Source of the DNA: Deltaproteobacteria bacterium
GTDB taxonomy: Bacteria > Myxococcota_C > UBA6777
Reading direction: 5' to 3'
NCBI GenBank assembly: GCA_006226375.1
Contig: SBHC01000040.1
Span: 310,001 to 374,000, forward strand
Length of the DNA stretch: 64,000 bases
The notes beneath the pieces were generated by a model, which was not told where the DNA came from, made no database searches, and saw only the letters and a program-made list of their open reading frames with translations. Of the stretch, positions 17,851 to 26,447 are shown piece after piece; the first letter of the stretch is position 1, and each line of letters starts with the position of its first letter. The position numbers were made by a program, and so were the translations under genes.

Positions 17851-18660
17851 ATGAGCATTTCTCGACTTTCTTCGTTTGAGTATCTCGGTCGGATGATTCT
17901 TTTGGGACGAGATCCCAGCGGTGAATACGACGTATTGGCCTATGCTGTGACAGGCCGAAGTCCATCCAGCCGCGCCCGTCGCCTCGTGATGATGGACGAT
18001 GGCTCCCTGCGAACGGATGTCACACAGCCTGAGCAACTTCAGCAAGGCAACCCCAAGCTGTTGCTGTACGATTGCATCCGTCGTTGCCACGACCAATGGC
18101 TCGTGAGCAACGGCATGCAGACCGATCTTTTGTACGAAGCGGCCGTCGAAGAGCGGCGAAAGTCGAGAGCGGTGAGTCCTGTGTCAGTCTTGGCGCGAGC
18201 GTTTCATCAGCCTCACTGGGTCGAAGGTCACAAGCCTCATTCGTTCATTGATTTGACCATGTACGAACCCGATGCTCCTACTTACACGCCCCGAATTAGC
18301 GGGGTGATTGGATCGCGAGGTGCCGCTCTTACCATCGCGAAGAGGGTGCACGACCAGACCGTACGTTCTTGGTTTGAAGTTCCTTTGACTGCAGGCCATG
18401 GCTGTATGATCTCCACCTACTCGGGCCAAAATGTTCCATCGGGCGAGGCCATCCCGTCGTTCTCGGGCGAGCCTCTTGCGCTGTTGATGGAGCAGGAGAC
18501 TCCAGAGCAGCTGGCGCAAGACATTCACACTGCTCTTGGACCCAAAGAAGGTCCGACCTTCGTTTCTCCAGGAGCAGATTTCCGGGTGGGCGTTGCGGTG
18601 TACTACATCCACCGGGAAAGCCGGACCGTATCGTCTTCGATTCTCAATCAGAGCGCATAA
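17851..18660 (+). CDS. purO: IMP cyclohydrolase, archaeal PurO-like
   Basis: This protein would close the ring of FAICAR to IMP, the final de novo step. The 269-residue product begins MSISRLSSFEYLGRMILLG and has the SSR/NxxxH-type pattern of the PurO/IMP_cyclohyd family: YAVTGRSPSSRAR, LYDCIRR, LVSNGMQTD and PRISGVI. Classical bacterial PurH has an unrelated MGS-like cyclohydrolase domain, which is not present in this window. Start 17851 is selected because the family fold begins there and upstream in-frame codons run through the promoter region. An intrinsic terminator follows directly. The next gene supplies the matching AICAR transformylase. Confidence 0.85.
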   Translation: MSISRLSSFEYLGRMILLGRDPSGEYDVLAYAVTGRSPSSRARRLVMMDDGSLRTDVTQPEQLQQGNPKLLLYDCIRRCHDQWLVSNGMQTDLLYEAAVEERRKSRAVSPVSVLARAFHQPHWVEGHKPHSFIDLTMYEPDAPTYTPRISGVIGSRGAALTIAKRVHDQTVRSWFEVPLTAGHGCMISTYSGQNVPSGEAIPSFSGEPLALLMEQETPEQLAQDIHTALGPKEGPTFVSPGADFRVGVAVYYIHRESRTVSSSILNQSA

Positions 18661-18674
18661 CGCAAACTCTTCCA

Positions 18675-18701
18675 GGGAGCCCATTGTTGGCTCCCTTTTT
18701 T
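18675..18701 (+). terminator. Intrinsic terminator after purO
   Basis: A 7-bp perfect stem, GGGAGCC (18675-18681) with GGCTCCC (18689-18695), has a 7-nt loop and six T (18696-18701). It separates purO from the AICAR transformylase gene, which either needs its own promoter in the next 50 bp (none obvious) or partial read-through. Confidence 0.9.
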
Positions 18702-18751
18702 GTTTCCAGTTGTTGAGGTCCGCGATACCGCGGCACGATCAGGGAGTGTGT

Positions 18752-19969
18752 ATGATGAGCAGGGGCACAGACATCAGTCAGTTCAAGCGGGTCTACAGGC
18801 AAAGAAACGAAGGGGAGTTTCCTCAGAACCTCACCCTCACGCTGACCAAGGAAAACGACCTGAAGTATGGGGAGAACCCGAACCAGCAAGCTGCTCTGTA
18901 CTCTGTGAGTGACATCGCGGGGCAACAAGCTGAGACCATCTCGTCTTTGACAGATCTTCGCTCGGTGCGCTCGGATGGACGAGGCAAAGGCGGTCTCTCC
19001 CTGACCAACCTTATGGATATCGCCCGTGGGATGGACAATCTGAAGTACTTCGAAGAGCCCGCTGTGGTGATTATGAAGCACAATGTTGTGTCTGGCTTTG
19101 CCGTTCAGAACGTCAACAACCAATCCCTGGCTGAGATCTATCGTCTGGCCCGTGACGCCGACCGTCGCAGTAACTTTGGCGGCGCGGTGATTCTCAATCG
19201 ACCCTTGGATGCCACGACAGTGGAAGCCTTGTTGGAGCTGTATCCCCGCCATATCGTCGATGTTATCGCAGCACCTGGCTTTGAAGAGGGTGTGATTCAA
19301 CGCATCGAAGAAGCTTCCCGAATGATTCGAATCGCCGAATTCTCCCGGCTCGACGTCCTGCCCAAGTTTGTCGGTGACGAGACCCACGGGTTGTTCTCCA
19401 TCAAAGAGATGCCCACTGGGCGTGTGGCTCTCCAAGACTTCTTCTTGACCAGCGTAAAGAGCGCCGACGATCTTATCTTGGATCCGAAGGTTGTGGACAA
19501 AGAGGGCAACCCCCACGTCATGGAGCGCGACCCAACGCCCCAAGAACTCAAGGACCTCCTCACCTCTTGGTACATCAACATCGCCGGTGCCCGCTCCAAT
19601 GGTGTGGTTTTGGTTCGTAACGGTGTGTTGGTCGCAAATGGCTCGGGCCAGGTCGAGCGCGTTGGAGCCGTTGAACAAGCGATCATGAAGGGGATGCAGA
19701 AAGCCTTCGATCGAGAAGAGCTAGAGTATGACCCCTTGCTCGGTATCACCGGATTTGAGCGGCTTAAGGACAATCCCTTTCATGGCGCCGTCTGTTCGTC
19801 GGATGCGTTCTTCCCGTTCCCCGACTCTGTCGAACGTTTGGGGCAGGTCGGCGTGAAAGCCATTCTGCAACCGTACGGTTCGGTCCGGGATGCTATGGTG
19901 ATTGACTCCGCAAACAAGCTCGGCATTGCGATGCCTGCTACCTTGGAGCGCTGCTTCGGTCATTTCTAA
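18752..19969 (+). CDS. purH: Stand-alone AICAR transformylase (PurH C-terminal type)
   Basis: The 405-residue product is homologous only to the AICAR formyltransferase half of PurH. It has KYGENPNQQAALY, the catalytic Lys-His in IMKHNVVSGFAV, DRRSNFGGAVILNRP, and the conserved end DAFFPFPDSVERLGQVG with ILQPYGSVRDAMVI. The N-terminal MGS-like IMP cyclohydrolase domain is missing, so ring closure must come from the PurO-like protein upstream. Tandem ATGs at 18752 and 18755 follow AGGGAG (18741-18746). The family is also found as a separate protein in other lineages, where the name purV is sometimes used. Confidence 0.93.
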   Translation: MMSRGTDISQFKRVYRQRNEGEFPQNLTLTLTKENDLKYGENPNQQAALYSVSDIAGQQAETISSLTDLRSVRSDGRGKGGLSLTNLMDIARGMDNLKYFEEPAVVIMKHNVVSGFAVQNVNNQSLAEIYRLARDADRRSNFGGAVILNRPLDATTVEALLELYPRHIVDVIAAPGFEEGVIQRIEEASRMIRIAEFSRLDVLPKFVGDETHGLFSIKEMPTGRVALQDFFLTSVKSADDLILDPKVVDKEGNPHVMERDPTPQELKDLLTSWYINIAGARSNGVVLVRNGVLVANGSGQVERVGAVEQAIMKGMQKAFDREELEYDPLLGITGFERLKDNPFHGAVCSSDAFFPFPDSVERLGQVGVKAILQPYGSVRDAMVIDSANKLGIAMPATLERCFGHF

Positions 19970-20026
19970 ACCTTGACCGTTTTACGCCAGCTTTGGTTGT
20001 GAACGTTCGTAAGGAACGGAAGTCGT

Positions 20027-21121
20027 ATGCCTGAACTACATGTGTTGTCTGAAACGGGTGACTTTCCCATTCGCTGTGAAGAACCCATTCACCATGGGAA
20101 AGTCCGAACGGTGTACACACTCTCCTTGGAGGAGAGCCGCAAGCTTGCTGGGGCCAGGGGGTTTTCGGTCGGAGCTGATGCCCAGCTGGCTGTGATGGTT
20201 ATCAGCGATCGGATCTCCGCCTTCGAGTGTCATTGGGTTGCTGAAGGTGAAATGGCGGGTGTTCCTGGGAAAGGGGCTGCTCTGAACGCGATCGCAGCTC
20301 ATTGGTTCCAGCGATTTAAAGAGTCCGGACTGGGGAACCATCATATCGTTGACATCCCCCATCCCCTGGTCTGGATCGTTCAAAAGGCTCGTCCCATTAT
20401 GATGGAAGCGATCGCCCGGCAGTACATCACAGGAAGCATGTGGCGCGCCTACCAAAAAGGGAAGCGAACGTTTGGTGGTCAAACCCTCTCCGATGACCTG
20501 ACCAAGAACCAACGGCTGGATGACCTCCTCTTGACTCCCTCGACCAAGGGCATCTTGTCGGGGATCCCTGGAGTTCCGGAAGTAGACGATACACCCGTAC
20601 CCCGCCAGTTGGTTCGTGAACACTGGAGCGCTTTTGCTTTTGAACAACCTGAGCACGTCGCCCAGGTTGAGGAGATGTTGCGGCAGGGGTTCGCTGTTAT
20701 CTCGAAAGAACTCGATGGAGTCGATCAAATCTTTGTCGACACCAAGTTTGAGTTTGGCTATGTCACGAACGCGGCGGGTGACTCCGAGATTCTGTATATG
20801 GACGAAGTTGGGACCCCTGACTCTTCGAGGATGTGGGACAAGTCAGCCTATGAACAAGGCGAGATTGTTGACTACTGCAAGGAGTCGTTCCGACAGTTCT
20901 TGTTGGAGACGTTGGACCGCGACATCCTAACTACTGGCTCACGGATCGAGGAACGGAAAGCGATGGCTGCACAGTATCGTGTTCCTCTTGATGAAATGAT
21001 GGATGTTTCGAATCGTTATCGGTACATTGCGGAGCAGATTACGGGGCAACCTTTGACTGTGGAAGAGCGGCCCCATGAAGCCATCCAGGACGCTCTTGCC
21101 AGCTACGGACTCCTCCGCTAA
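20027..21121 (+). CDS. purC: SAICAR synthetase, long form
   Basis: PurC joins CAIR and aspartate. The 364-residue product is longer than the usual 235-300 residue bacterial enzyme and resembles the about 367-residue form known from Vibrio and Shewanella. Shared blocks are HHGKVRTVYTL, VISDRISAF, GKGAALNAI, ARQYITGSMWRAY, TPSTKGIL, DQIFVDTKFEFGY and DEVGTPDSSRMW, compared from memory. The phosphate and ATP-binding SDRxSAFD/E region and the SAICAR signature are intact. It is part of the rightward purine run between the AICAR transformylase and purM. Confidence 0.95.
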   Translation: MPELHVLSETGDFPIRCEEPIHHGKVRTVYTLSLEESRKLAGARGFSVGADAQLAVMVISDRISAFECHWVAEGEMAGVPGKGAALNAIAAHWFQRFKESGLGNHHIVDIPHPLVWIVQKARPIMMEAIARQYITGSMWRAYQKGKRTFGGQTLSDDLTKNQRLDDLLLTPSTKGILSGIPGVPEVDDTPVPRQLVREHWSAFAFEQPEHVAQVEEMLRQGFAVISKELDGVDQIFVDTKFEFGYVTNAAGDSEILYMDEVGTPDSSRMWDKSAYEQGEIVDYCKESFRQFLLETLDRDILTTGSRIEERKAMAAQYRVPLDEMMDVSNRYRYIAEQITGQPLTVEERPHEAIQDALASYGLLR

Positions 21122-21197
21122 ACCCTATTCCGTGGCGACACGCGACCCAGAGTTTTGCCTCTCAACGGACCTTCACCCTTTCCGACAGGATAAAATC

Positions 21198-22337
21198 ATG
21201 GCATTGACCTACCAAGACGCCGGCGTTGATGTAGCTTTGGGAGATCAGGCATCACGCATCTTGTACGAAGCAGCCAAGCAAACGTGGAGCAATCGGCAAG
21301 GACGGTTGGGCGAAGTTCTCGTTCCTTTCGATGACTTCAGCGGCCTGCGGGCCATCGATGTGTCCGGCTTGCCTGCTGGAACGTTGATGAACATTGGCTT
21401 TGATGGGATTGGGACGAAGGTCGAGATTGCCGAGCGGATGAACGCCCATCGGACATTGGCGCACGATCTCTTTGCGATGGTCTGTGATGATGCTGTGATT
21501 CGTGGAGCCGAGCCCGTCCTTTTGGGTTCCATCCTCGATGTAAACAAGCTCGCAGGCAAGGACGATTCGCACATCCCACAACTTCAAGAGCTGGCAGAGG
21601 GTTACGTGGAAGCTGCTTCCCTCGCGAACGTGGCCGTTGTGAATGGTGAACTTGCTGAGATGGGTGGTCGGGTCGGTGGCTTTGGTGAATTTTGCTACAA
21701 CTGGGGCGCTGCCGTTGTGTGGTTTGCTCGGAAGGACCGCTGGATTACAGGCCACAAGGTCTCCCCTGGTGATGCCATCGTGGGGTTGCAAGAGACGGGG
21801 TTCCGCTCCAACGGAATTTCCCTGGTCCGACGCTCGTTTGCACAAGCACACGGTGAAGAGTGGCACAATGTTGAATGGGAAGGGAAGCCCTTGGGAACAT
21901 GGGCTTTGGAGCCTTCCAAGATCTACAGCAAGGCCGTTGCGGAGATGACCGGTGGGTTTGCCGACGAGCCGAAGGCCATACTGCATGCTGCAGCACACAT
22001 TACAGGAGGCGGGCTTCCTGGGAAACTGAGCCGGGCGTTAAAGCCGTCAGGTTATGGTGCTGTCTTGGATTCTTTGTTTGCCCCTTCTGCAAGCATGATG
22101 TATTGTCAACAATGTGCACAGATATCTGATGAAGAAGCATACCGTACTTGGCACATGGGGCAGGGAATGGTGGTGATCACCCCCGAACCAGAGAGTGTCA
22201 TCGAAGTTGCGGCTTCTCACGGAGTTCCTGCCCAACGGATTGGTACTGTGCAGGCAGAGCCTGTCTTGCAAATCACGAGTCGTGGGGCTGAACATTCTGG
22301 AGCTAAGCTTGAGTTTTCCTTGCGCGAAACAGGATGA
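21198..22337 (+). CDS. purM: AIR synthetase-like protein (PurM family)
   Basis: PurM closes the imidazole ring of FGAM to AIR with ATP. The 379-residue product starts [19 protein letters not shown] and shows the family pattern of a Y-x2-AGVD N-terminus, [46 protein letters not shown] and [13 protein letters not shown]. Several loops differ from typical bacterial PurM ([16 protein letters not shown], for example), so it is a divergent member. Start 21198 follows an AGGATAAAATC ribosome site. An in-frame upstream start would overlap purC by 47 nt. The stop is 4 nt before the next gene. Confidence 0.87.
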   Translation: MALTYQDAGVDVALGDQASRILYEAAKQTWSNRQGRLGEVLVPFDDFSGLRAIDVSGLPAGTLMNIGFDGIGTKVEIAERMNAHRTLAHDLFAMVCDDAVIRGAEPVLLGSILDVNKLAGKDDSHIPQLQELAEGYVEAASLANVAVVNGELAEMGGRVGGFGEFCYNWGAAVVWFARKDRWITGHKVSPGDAIVGLQETGFRSNGISLVRRSFAQAHGEEWHNVEWEGKPLGTWALEPSKIYSKAVAEMTGGFADEPKAILHAAAHITGGGLPGKLSRALKPSGYGAVLDSLFAPSASMMYCQQCAQISDEEAYRTWHMGQGMVVITPEPESVIEVAASHGVPAQRIGTVQAEPVLQITSRGAEHSGAKLEFSLRETG

Positions 22338-22341
22338 GTAC

Positions 22342-23895
22342 ATGACCCATGAGTCCCCAATGGTCTCCACTGACCGCACAAAGATGCGACGTTTCCTGCG
22401 AACGCATGGGGCTCTTGAATCGTTTGAAATTTTGGTCACGTTGCTCCCCCAGGCCGCCATCTTTGTGGTGGACGCCGAGCGAAATGTGATTCTGTGGAGC
22501 AAAGGGGCGGAAGAACTTCTAGGCTTCTCCGCCGAGGAAGTGCTGGGCCGTCACTGCCTGACATCCAACCGCTGTCCCCAGTGTATCAAGGGCTGTGGTA
22601 TTGCTGAATATCACTCCGTGAAAGATGTCCCTCTTAAGCTGTACGCTGAAGACGGACGGCCTGTTCACGTGCGCAAAACCGCCCGTGCCTTCTTTGACGA
22701 CGAGGGCCACTTCGCTGGTGGTATCGAAGTGTTAATGCCCAACTTCGATACCGAAGAGGAAGAAGAGCTTACGCCTCCCAAAAATGTAGTCACTTTTAAT
22801 AATATGGTGAGCCGATCTCACCCGATGTTGCAGGCCTTCGACGTTGTCAAGAATGTCGCAGCGACCGATGTCACCGTGTTAATACGTGGGGACAGCGGAA
22901 CGGGCAAGGAGCTGATCGCTCGTGCCCTGCACGCCGAAAGCGATAGAAAGTCCGGTCCTTTTGTCGCGGTGAACTGCGCAGCGTTCACGCCAACGTTGCT
23001 GGAGAGTGAGTTGTTTGGTCATGTCCGTGGAGCCTTCACTGGAGCGACCCGCGACAGACCCGGCCTCTTCGCCCGAGCAGACGGTGGGACTCTGTTTCTC
23101 GATGAAGTCGCTGAGCTTCCTCTGGAACTCCAAGCCAAATTGCTCCGTGTGTTGCAAGAGCGTAGCTTTGTTCCTGTGGGAGGAACCCAGTCCACTTCGG
23201 TGGATGTGCGGATTGTCTCGGCAACTCATCGGTCGCTGCGAGCGATGGTTCGTGACGGTGACTTCCGTGAAGACCTGCTGTACCGGCTTCGTGTTGTGCC
23301 CATCTTCCTTCCTTCTTTGCGGGAACGTCGTGAAGACATTGAGGTGCTGCTCTGGCACTTCATTGAAAAACGCAACGAAGGTGGCCCTCGAAGGGTTCGT
23401 TCCGTGTCGCCCGACGCGATGAAGGCTTTGTTGTCGTACCATTGGCCTGGGAATGTTCGTGAGTTGCAGAACGTGGTGGACTACTCGTTCGCTGTTGGCC
23501 GGGGTGGGAGCTTGCTTTTGGGAGATCTGCCTCCTGAACTCCGCGACTCCAACCGAAGCGAGGGCTTGCCTGGACATGCACCTCCAGGACCTGGGTGGGG
23601 TCCAACCGAAGGACTTCCTTCTAGCAATGCCAACTTTGCTGCAAACTCCTGGGGACAAGGGTGGGGTGGTTGGCACGAATCCAACCAGGGGGTTTCTTCT
23701 AACTACAACAATCCACCCTATCCACAAGCAGGGGGCTGGCCTGGAGCGGCTCCACCTTCCTTCCCCCCTGGCGACGAACGAACGCGAATCCAGATGGCGC
23801 TTCAATACGCCAACGGACACCTCGGTCGCGCCGCGGACATGCTTGGTATGAGCCGCACGACCCTTTGGCGCAAACGAAAAAAATACGATATCTAG
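22342..23895 (+). CDS. Sigma54-dependent transcriptional activator with Cys-rich PAS domain
   Basis: The 517-residue regulator has three parts. A PAS domain (about 25-135) contains a cysteine cluster [15 protein letters not shown] that could bind a metal or sense redox. A full AAA+ sigma54-interaction domain (about 155-390) has Walker A GDSGTGKE, the GAFTGA loop that contacts sigma54, and Walker [13 protein letters not shown] Gly/Pro/Asn-rich linker (about 410-475) leads to a Fis-type helix-turn-helix ending [15 protein letters not shown]. No receiver domain is present. It lies 4 nt after purM with AGGA overlapping the purM end, so it is expressed with purine genes; whether it regulates them is unknown. 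Confidence 0.93.
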   Translation: MTHESPMVSTDRTKMRRFLRTHGALESFEILVTLLPQAAIFVVDAERNVILWSKGAEELLGFSAEEVLGRHCLTSNRCPQCIKGCGIAEYHSVKDVPLKLYAEDGRPVHVRKTARAFFDDEGHFAGGIEVLMPNFDTEEEEELTPPKNVVTFNNMVSRSHPMLQAFDVVKNVAATDVTVLIRGDSGTGKELIARALHAESDRKSGPFVAVNCAAFTPTLLESELFGHVRGAFTGATRDRPGLFARADGGTLFLDEVAELPLELQAKLLRVLQERSFVPVGGTQSTSVDVRIVSATHRSLRAMVRDGDFREDLLYRLRVVPIFLPSLRERREDIEVLLWHFIEKRNEGGPRRVRSVSPDAMKALLSYHWPGNVRELQNVVDYSFAVGRGGSLLLGDLPPELRDSNRSEGLPGHAPPGPGWGPTEGLPSSNANFAANSWGQGWGGWHESNQGVSSNYNNPPYPQAGGWPGAAPPSFPPGDERTRIQMALQYANGHLGRAADMLGMSRTTLWRKRKKYDI

Positions 23896-23959
23896 CCATT
23901 GAGAATGTACACCCCATTCTGAGAGGCTGTCATCTCAATAGGTCGCACCAGAGTCCTTA

Positions 23960-24769
23960 TCACCCTTGAAAGACAACACCGGCGTAGCCAACCACACGTT
24001 GCGTGTTGCCGCTGACGGCTGCGCTCGTGGTGTGCTCAACAAGTCGGGCGTGGTTGCAACCCAAAGGCTGCAACGCATACAAGACGATGGTGGCAGGCAC
24101 AACGCCGCACATGCTGATATCTTGGGTTTGGCAGACTTCAAACAAGGCTTTGGGGTTCAGGGAGAGGACCTGCTCCAGAGCGGCGTGGTCTTTCTGTTGG
24201 GTGGTGACTTCGTCATCAAAGTGGTTCATGTCGGAAGAAATAACCAACAGCACAGGCTCGTCCCATTCCTGGAGGGCCTTGCCCAAAGCCTGGCCAAAGG
24301 TTTGGCAATCCTCGAAGGAACGATACCCGAATACAATGGGCACAAACGTTACATCCGGCCGTCGGTGTTGCAGAAACGGGAGAAGCACTTCCACGCCGTG
24401 CTCTTTTTGGAACGCTGCGTCATCCACAGAGAGTCCAGGGAGGAGAGAGAGTAGGTGTGCTGCAAGAGGTTCGTTGATGGCAATGTTGGAGCCTGGCAAC
24501 GACCAGCAGCCTTCGGTGTTAATCGCAGTATGGGCTCCCAACCTGGTGTGTTTGGGAGAGAGTATGAGAACGGTCTGGGGGATCTCCACTTCTGCAAGAG
24601 TCGCCCCAGCAACCCTTCCTGAATACACAAAACCTGCATGGGGGGCCATCACGGCAAGGGCAGGCCTGGCTTCCTTCTCCGGGGTAAGCTCCGAGACCAT
24701 TTGTTGTAGGGCATCAGGGTTATCTGGGTAGAACAAACCAGCAATTGCAGGGGGACGTGGAGTGGGCAT
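23960..24769 (-). CDS. MEMO-family protein
   Basis: The 269-residue product belongs to the MEMO family, found in bacteria as the B component of the AmmeMemoRadiSam set and related structurally to metal-dependent dioxygenases. Visible family features are AIAGLFYPDNPDAL at the N-terminus, APHAGFVYSGRVAG, ILSPKHTRLG, the Asp/His pair in ISSDMNHF, and the Cys in MCGVVPATIV. The AMMECR1 and radical-SAM partners are not in this window. Start 24769 follows GAGGAAACC; a start at 24784 would overlap the upstream stop (ATGA). Its physiological role is not established. Confidence 0.9.
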   Translation of the reverse strand: MPTPRPPAIAGLFYPDNPDALQQMVSELTPEKEARPALAVMAPHAGFVYSGRVAGATLAEVEIPQTVLILSPKHTRLGAHTAINTEGCWSLPGSNIAINEPLAAHLLSLLPGLSVDDAAFQKEHGVEVLLPFLQHRRPDVTFVPIVFGYRSFEDCQTFGQALGKALQEWDEPVLLVISSDMNHFDDEVTTQQKDHAALEQVLSLNPKALFEVCQTQDISMCGVVPATIVLYALQPLGCNHARLVEHTTSAAVSGNTQRVVGYAGVVFQG

Positions 24770-24780
24770 CGTAGGTTTCC

Positions 24781-26160
24781 TCATTCGCTGGCAGACAAGA
24801 GGTGAGTTTCTTTGATGAGCGTGGCGGCGGCTTCGAGAGAGGTGGTGAGCGTTTCTTCCAAGGAGTTGGGAGTGAAGTTTCCTTGTTGTCCCAAAGCACG
24901 GAAGCGTCGAACCTGTGTAAGGTAGTTGGAGATCTCTCGGAAGGGCAACTCTTTGTTCATGTGCATCATGGGCAAGGCTCGAACTTCCCGGTTGATAGAC
25001 AACTCTGCTACTTGCTCCGCAACCAATAGGTTGGCTTCCTCCAAGCCTGGGCGCGCCTCCTCCAGCAACTGCTCGGGTGTCGCGTTGTGGAGAGGGTGTC
25101 CCTGTGGGAGCATCCATTCCACCTTCAAACATCGTTGGTTGAAGTGTTCTTGCTGTGACGGACGATGCTGCTTGGCTGGACTCACACGATAAAAAGAATA
25201 CTGAGGCTCAGGAAAGTAGCCCCACCACAAGGACTCATCGGGAGGGGCGTTCAACAAGATGTGCAACGAGACAAGGGAGCTGTGATGAAGCTGGTAGGTG
25301 TACTCCAACAACGTATGAGGCGGCAGCGGATCCCAGCGAAAGAACAGGGTGGAGAGAGGAATCGTTGAGAACAGAAAGTCGACGGGTTCCCAGTGTTCTT
25401 GTCCTTGCCAACTGTATTCGATGGCCTTCACCTCTCCTTCCGGCGCATAAATTTTACGCAGGTTGGCAGAGGTAAGGATCTGGCCTCCTGCGGCAGTTAT
25501 TTTGTGGGAGAGGGTTTGTGGAATGGAGCAAAACCCGTGGTTGGGATCGTGAAAGGACAGGGTTCGTTGCTTGGGAGGTCGAAAGATCCCGGTCAGGAAT
25601 TGTTTGATGGAGTCCTGGGTGGTGGAGTTGGCTGTGGTAAACCAGGAAGGCCGCATCGATGAAGCTGGCACCTGCTGAACCTTGTGAATGTATTCGCTCA
25701 TCATCACCTGGTCGAGGACCCAGCCGTATTGAGGAAGCAGGCCATTGGGGGACGTTTTCATCGCGTCAGGAGACAACCCAAGCTGTTGTTGGCTCCAATT
25801 CCAGGCCCAGCCTCCCATCGCTCGGGCCAATGTGCTTGGAGGGATCTCCATGAGTGAGCGAGAGGAGAGGGGGTAGCCGACCCAACGGTTCTGAAACCAG
25901 ACCTTGTTGTGCCTTGTCTGTATCTGGTACTCTTTTCCCATAAGAGATTTGAGTTCGCGGGCCAGAGGTTGTTCTGTAGTGTGAAACGAATGGGGTCCCA
26001 GCTCAAGTCGAAAGCCATTCCAGATCTGGGTTTTCGCGACACCGCCCACTTCGGGCTGAGCTTCCAGCACCAGGGTGGGGATTCCTGCCTCCTGCAGCTT
26101 CCAGGCCAACATCAGCCCAGACAAGCCAGCCCCTAGCACAGCAACACGGGAGATTCCCAT
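24781..26160 (-). CDS. FAD-dependent amine oxidase/protoporphyrinogen oxidase-like protein
   Basis: The 459-residue flavoprotein has an N-terminal dinucleotide fold AVLGAGLSGLMLAWKL, the following acidic strand end VLEAQPEVGG, and ELGPHSFHTTEQPL near residue 55, typical of the HemY, phytoene desaturase and UDP-galactopyranose mutase superfamily. No membrane segments or substrate-defining motifs could be recognised. It could act in porphyrin, carotenoid or sugar-nucleotide chemistry. It is translationally coupled to the MEMO gene downstream. Its own promoter is probably at 26233-26205. Confidence 0.75.
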   Translation of the reverse strand: MGISRVAVLGAGLSGLMLAWKLQEAGIPTLVLEAQPEVGGVAKTQIWNGFRLELGPHSFHTTEQPLARELKSLMGKEYQIQTRHNKVWFQNRWVGYPLSSRSLMEIPPSTLARAMGGWAWNWSQQQLGLSPDAMKTSPNGLLPQYGWVLDQVMMSEYIHKVQQVPASSMRPSWFTTANSTTQDSIKQFLTGIFRPPKQRTLSFHDPNHGFCSIPQTLSHKITAAGGQILTSANLRKIYAPEGEVKAIEYSWQGQEHWEPVDFLFSTIPLSTLFFRWDPLPPHTLLEYTYQLHHSSLVSLHILLNAPPDESLWWGYFPEPQYSFYRVSPAKQHRPSQQEHFNQRCLKVEWMLPQGHPLHNATPEQLLEEARPGLEEANLLVAEQVAELSINREVRALPMMHMNKELPFREISNYLTQVRRFRALGQQGNFTPNSLEETLTTSLEAAATLIKETHLLSASE

Positions 26161-26204
26161 TGGTTTGTGACTCCTTCCATCGAGTGCTTGAACGTCCGGT
26201 ACTT

Positions 26205-26233
26205 ACGATACCATGGACCTTCCTTTGTGTCAG
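26205..26233 (-). promoter_or_regulatory. Probable promoter of the FAD oxidase-MEMO operon
   Basis: On the minus strand CTGACA (26233-26228) is followed after 17 bp by TATCGT (26210-26205), about 45 bp before the start codon. Both boxes match four to five of six consensus bases. Confidence 0.45.
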
Positions 26234-26288
26234 CTTCTTTCCCGGACAAGCCTGAGGTGCCAGCTCCTCCACTAGGTATCTGTTCTTG

Positions 26289-26317
26289 TTGACAAGGCCG
26301 TGAAGTTTCGGTATATT
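26289..26317 (+). promoter_or_regulatory. Strong promoter of the Met-rich protein gene
   Basis: TTGACA (26289-26294), 17 bp, then TATATT (26312-26317) is the best consensus promoter in the window. The roughly 125-nt untranslated leader can fold (GTAG 26356-26359 with CTAC 26384-26387, CCC 26360-26362 with GGG 26372-26374) and ends in a TAGGAGTTTGCC ribosome site. High expression of the downstream gene is expected. Confidence 0.75.
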
Positions 26318-26447
26318 CACACAACTTTTTCGTACCAGGTCATGCCTGTTAACTTGTAGCCCTATGTCTTCGGGCCTAGGCCACTACAGTTTTCAATAGA
26401 TTATCCCTTTTTTTCTTTTCACATTTTACGCATCGTAGGAGTTTGCC

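Noticed and set aside
23897-23945. Hairpins between the sigma54 activator and MEMO genes as a bidirectional terminator
   Set aside because: ATTGAGA/TCTCAAT and GAATG/CATTC arms exist, but neither strand has a T tract after them.
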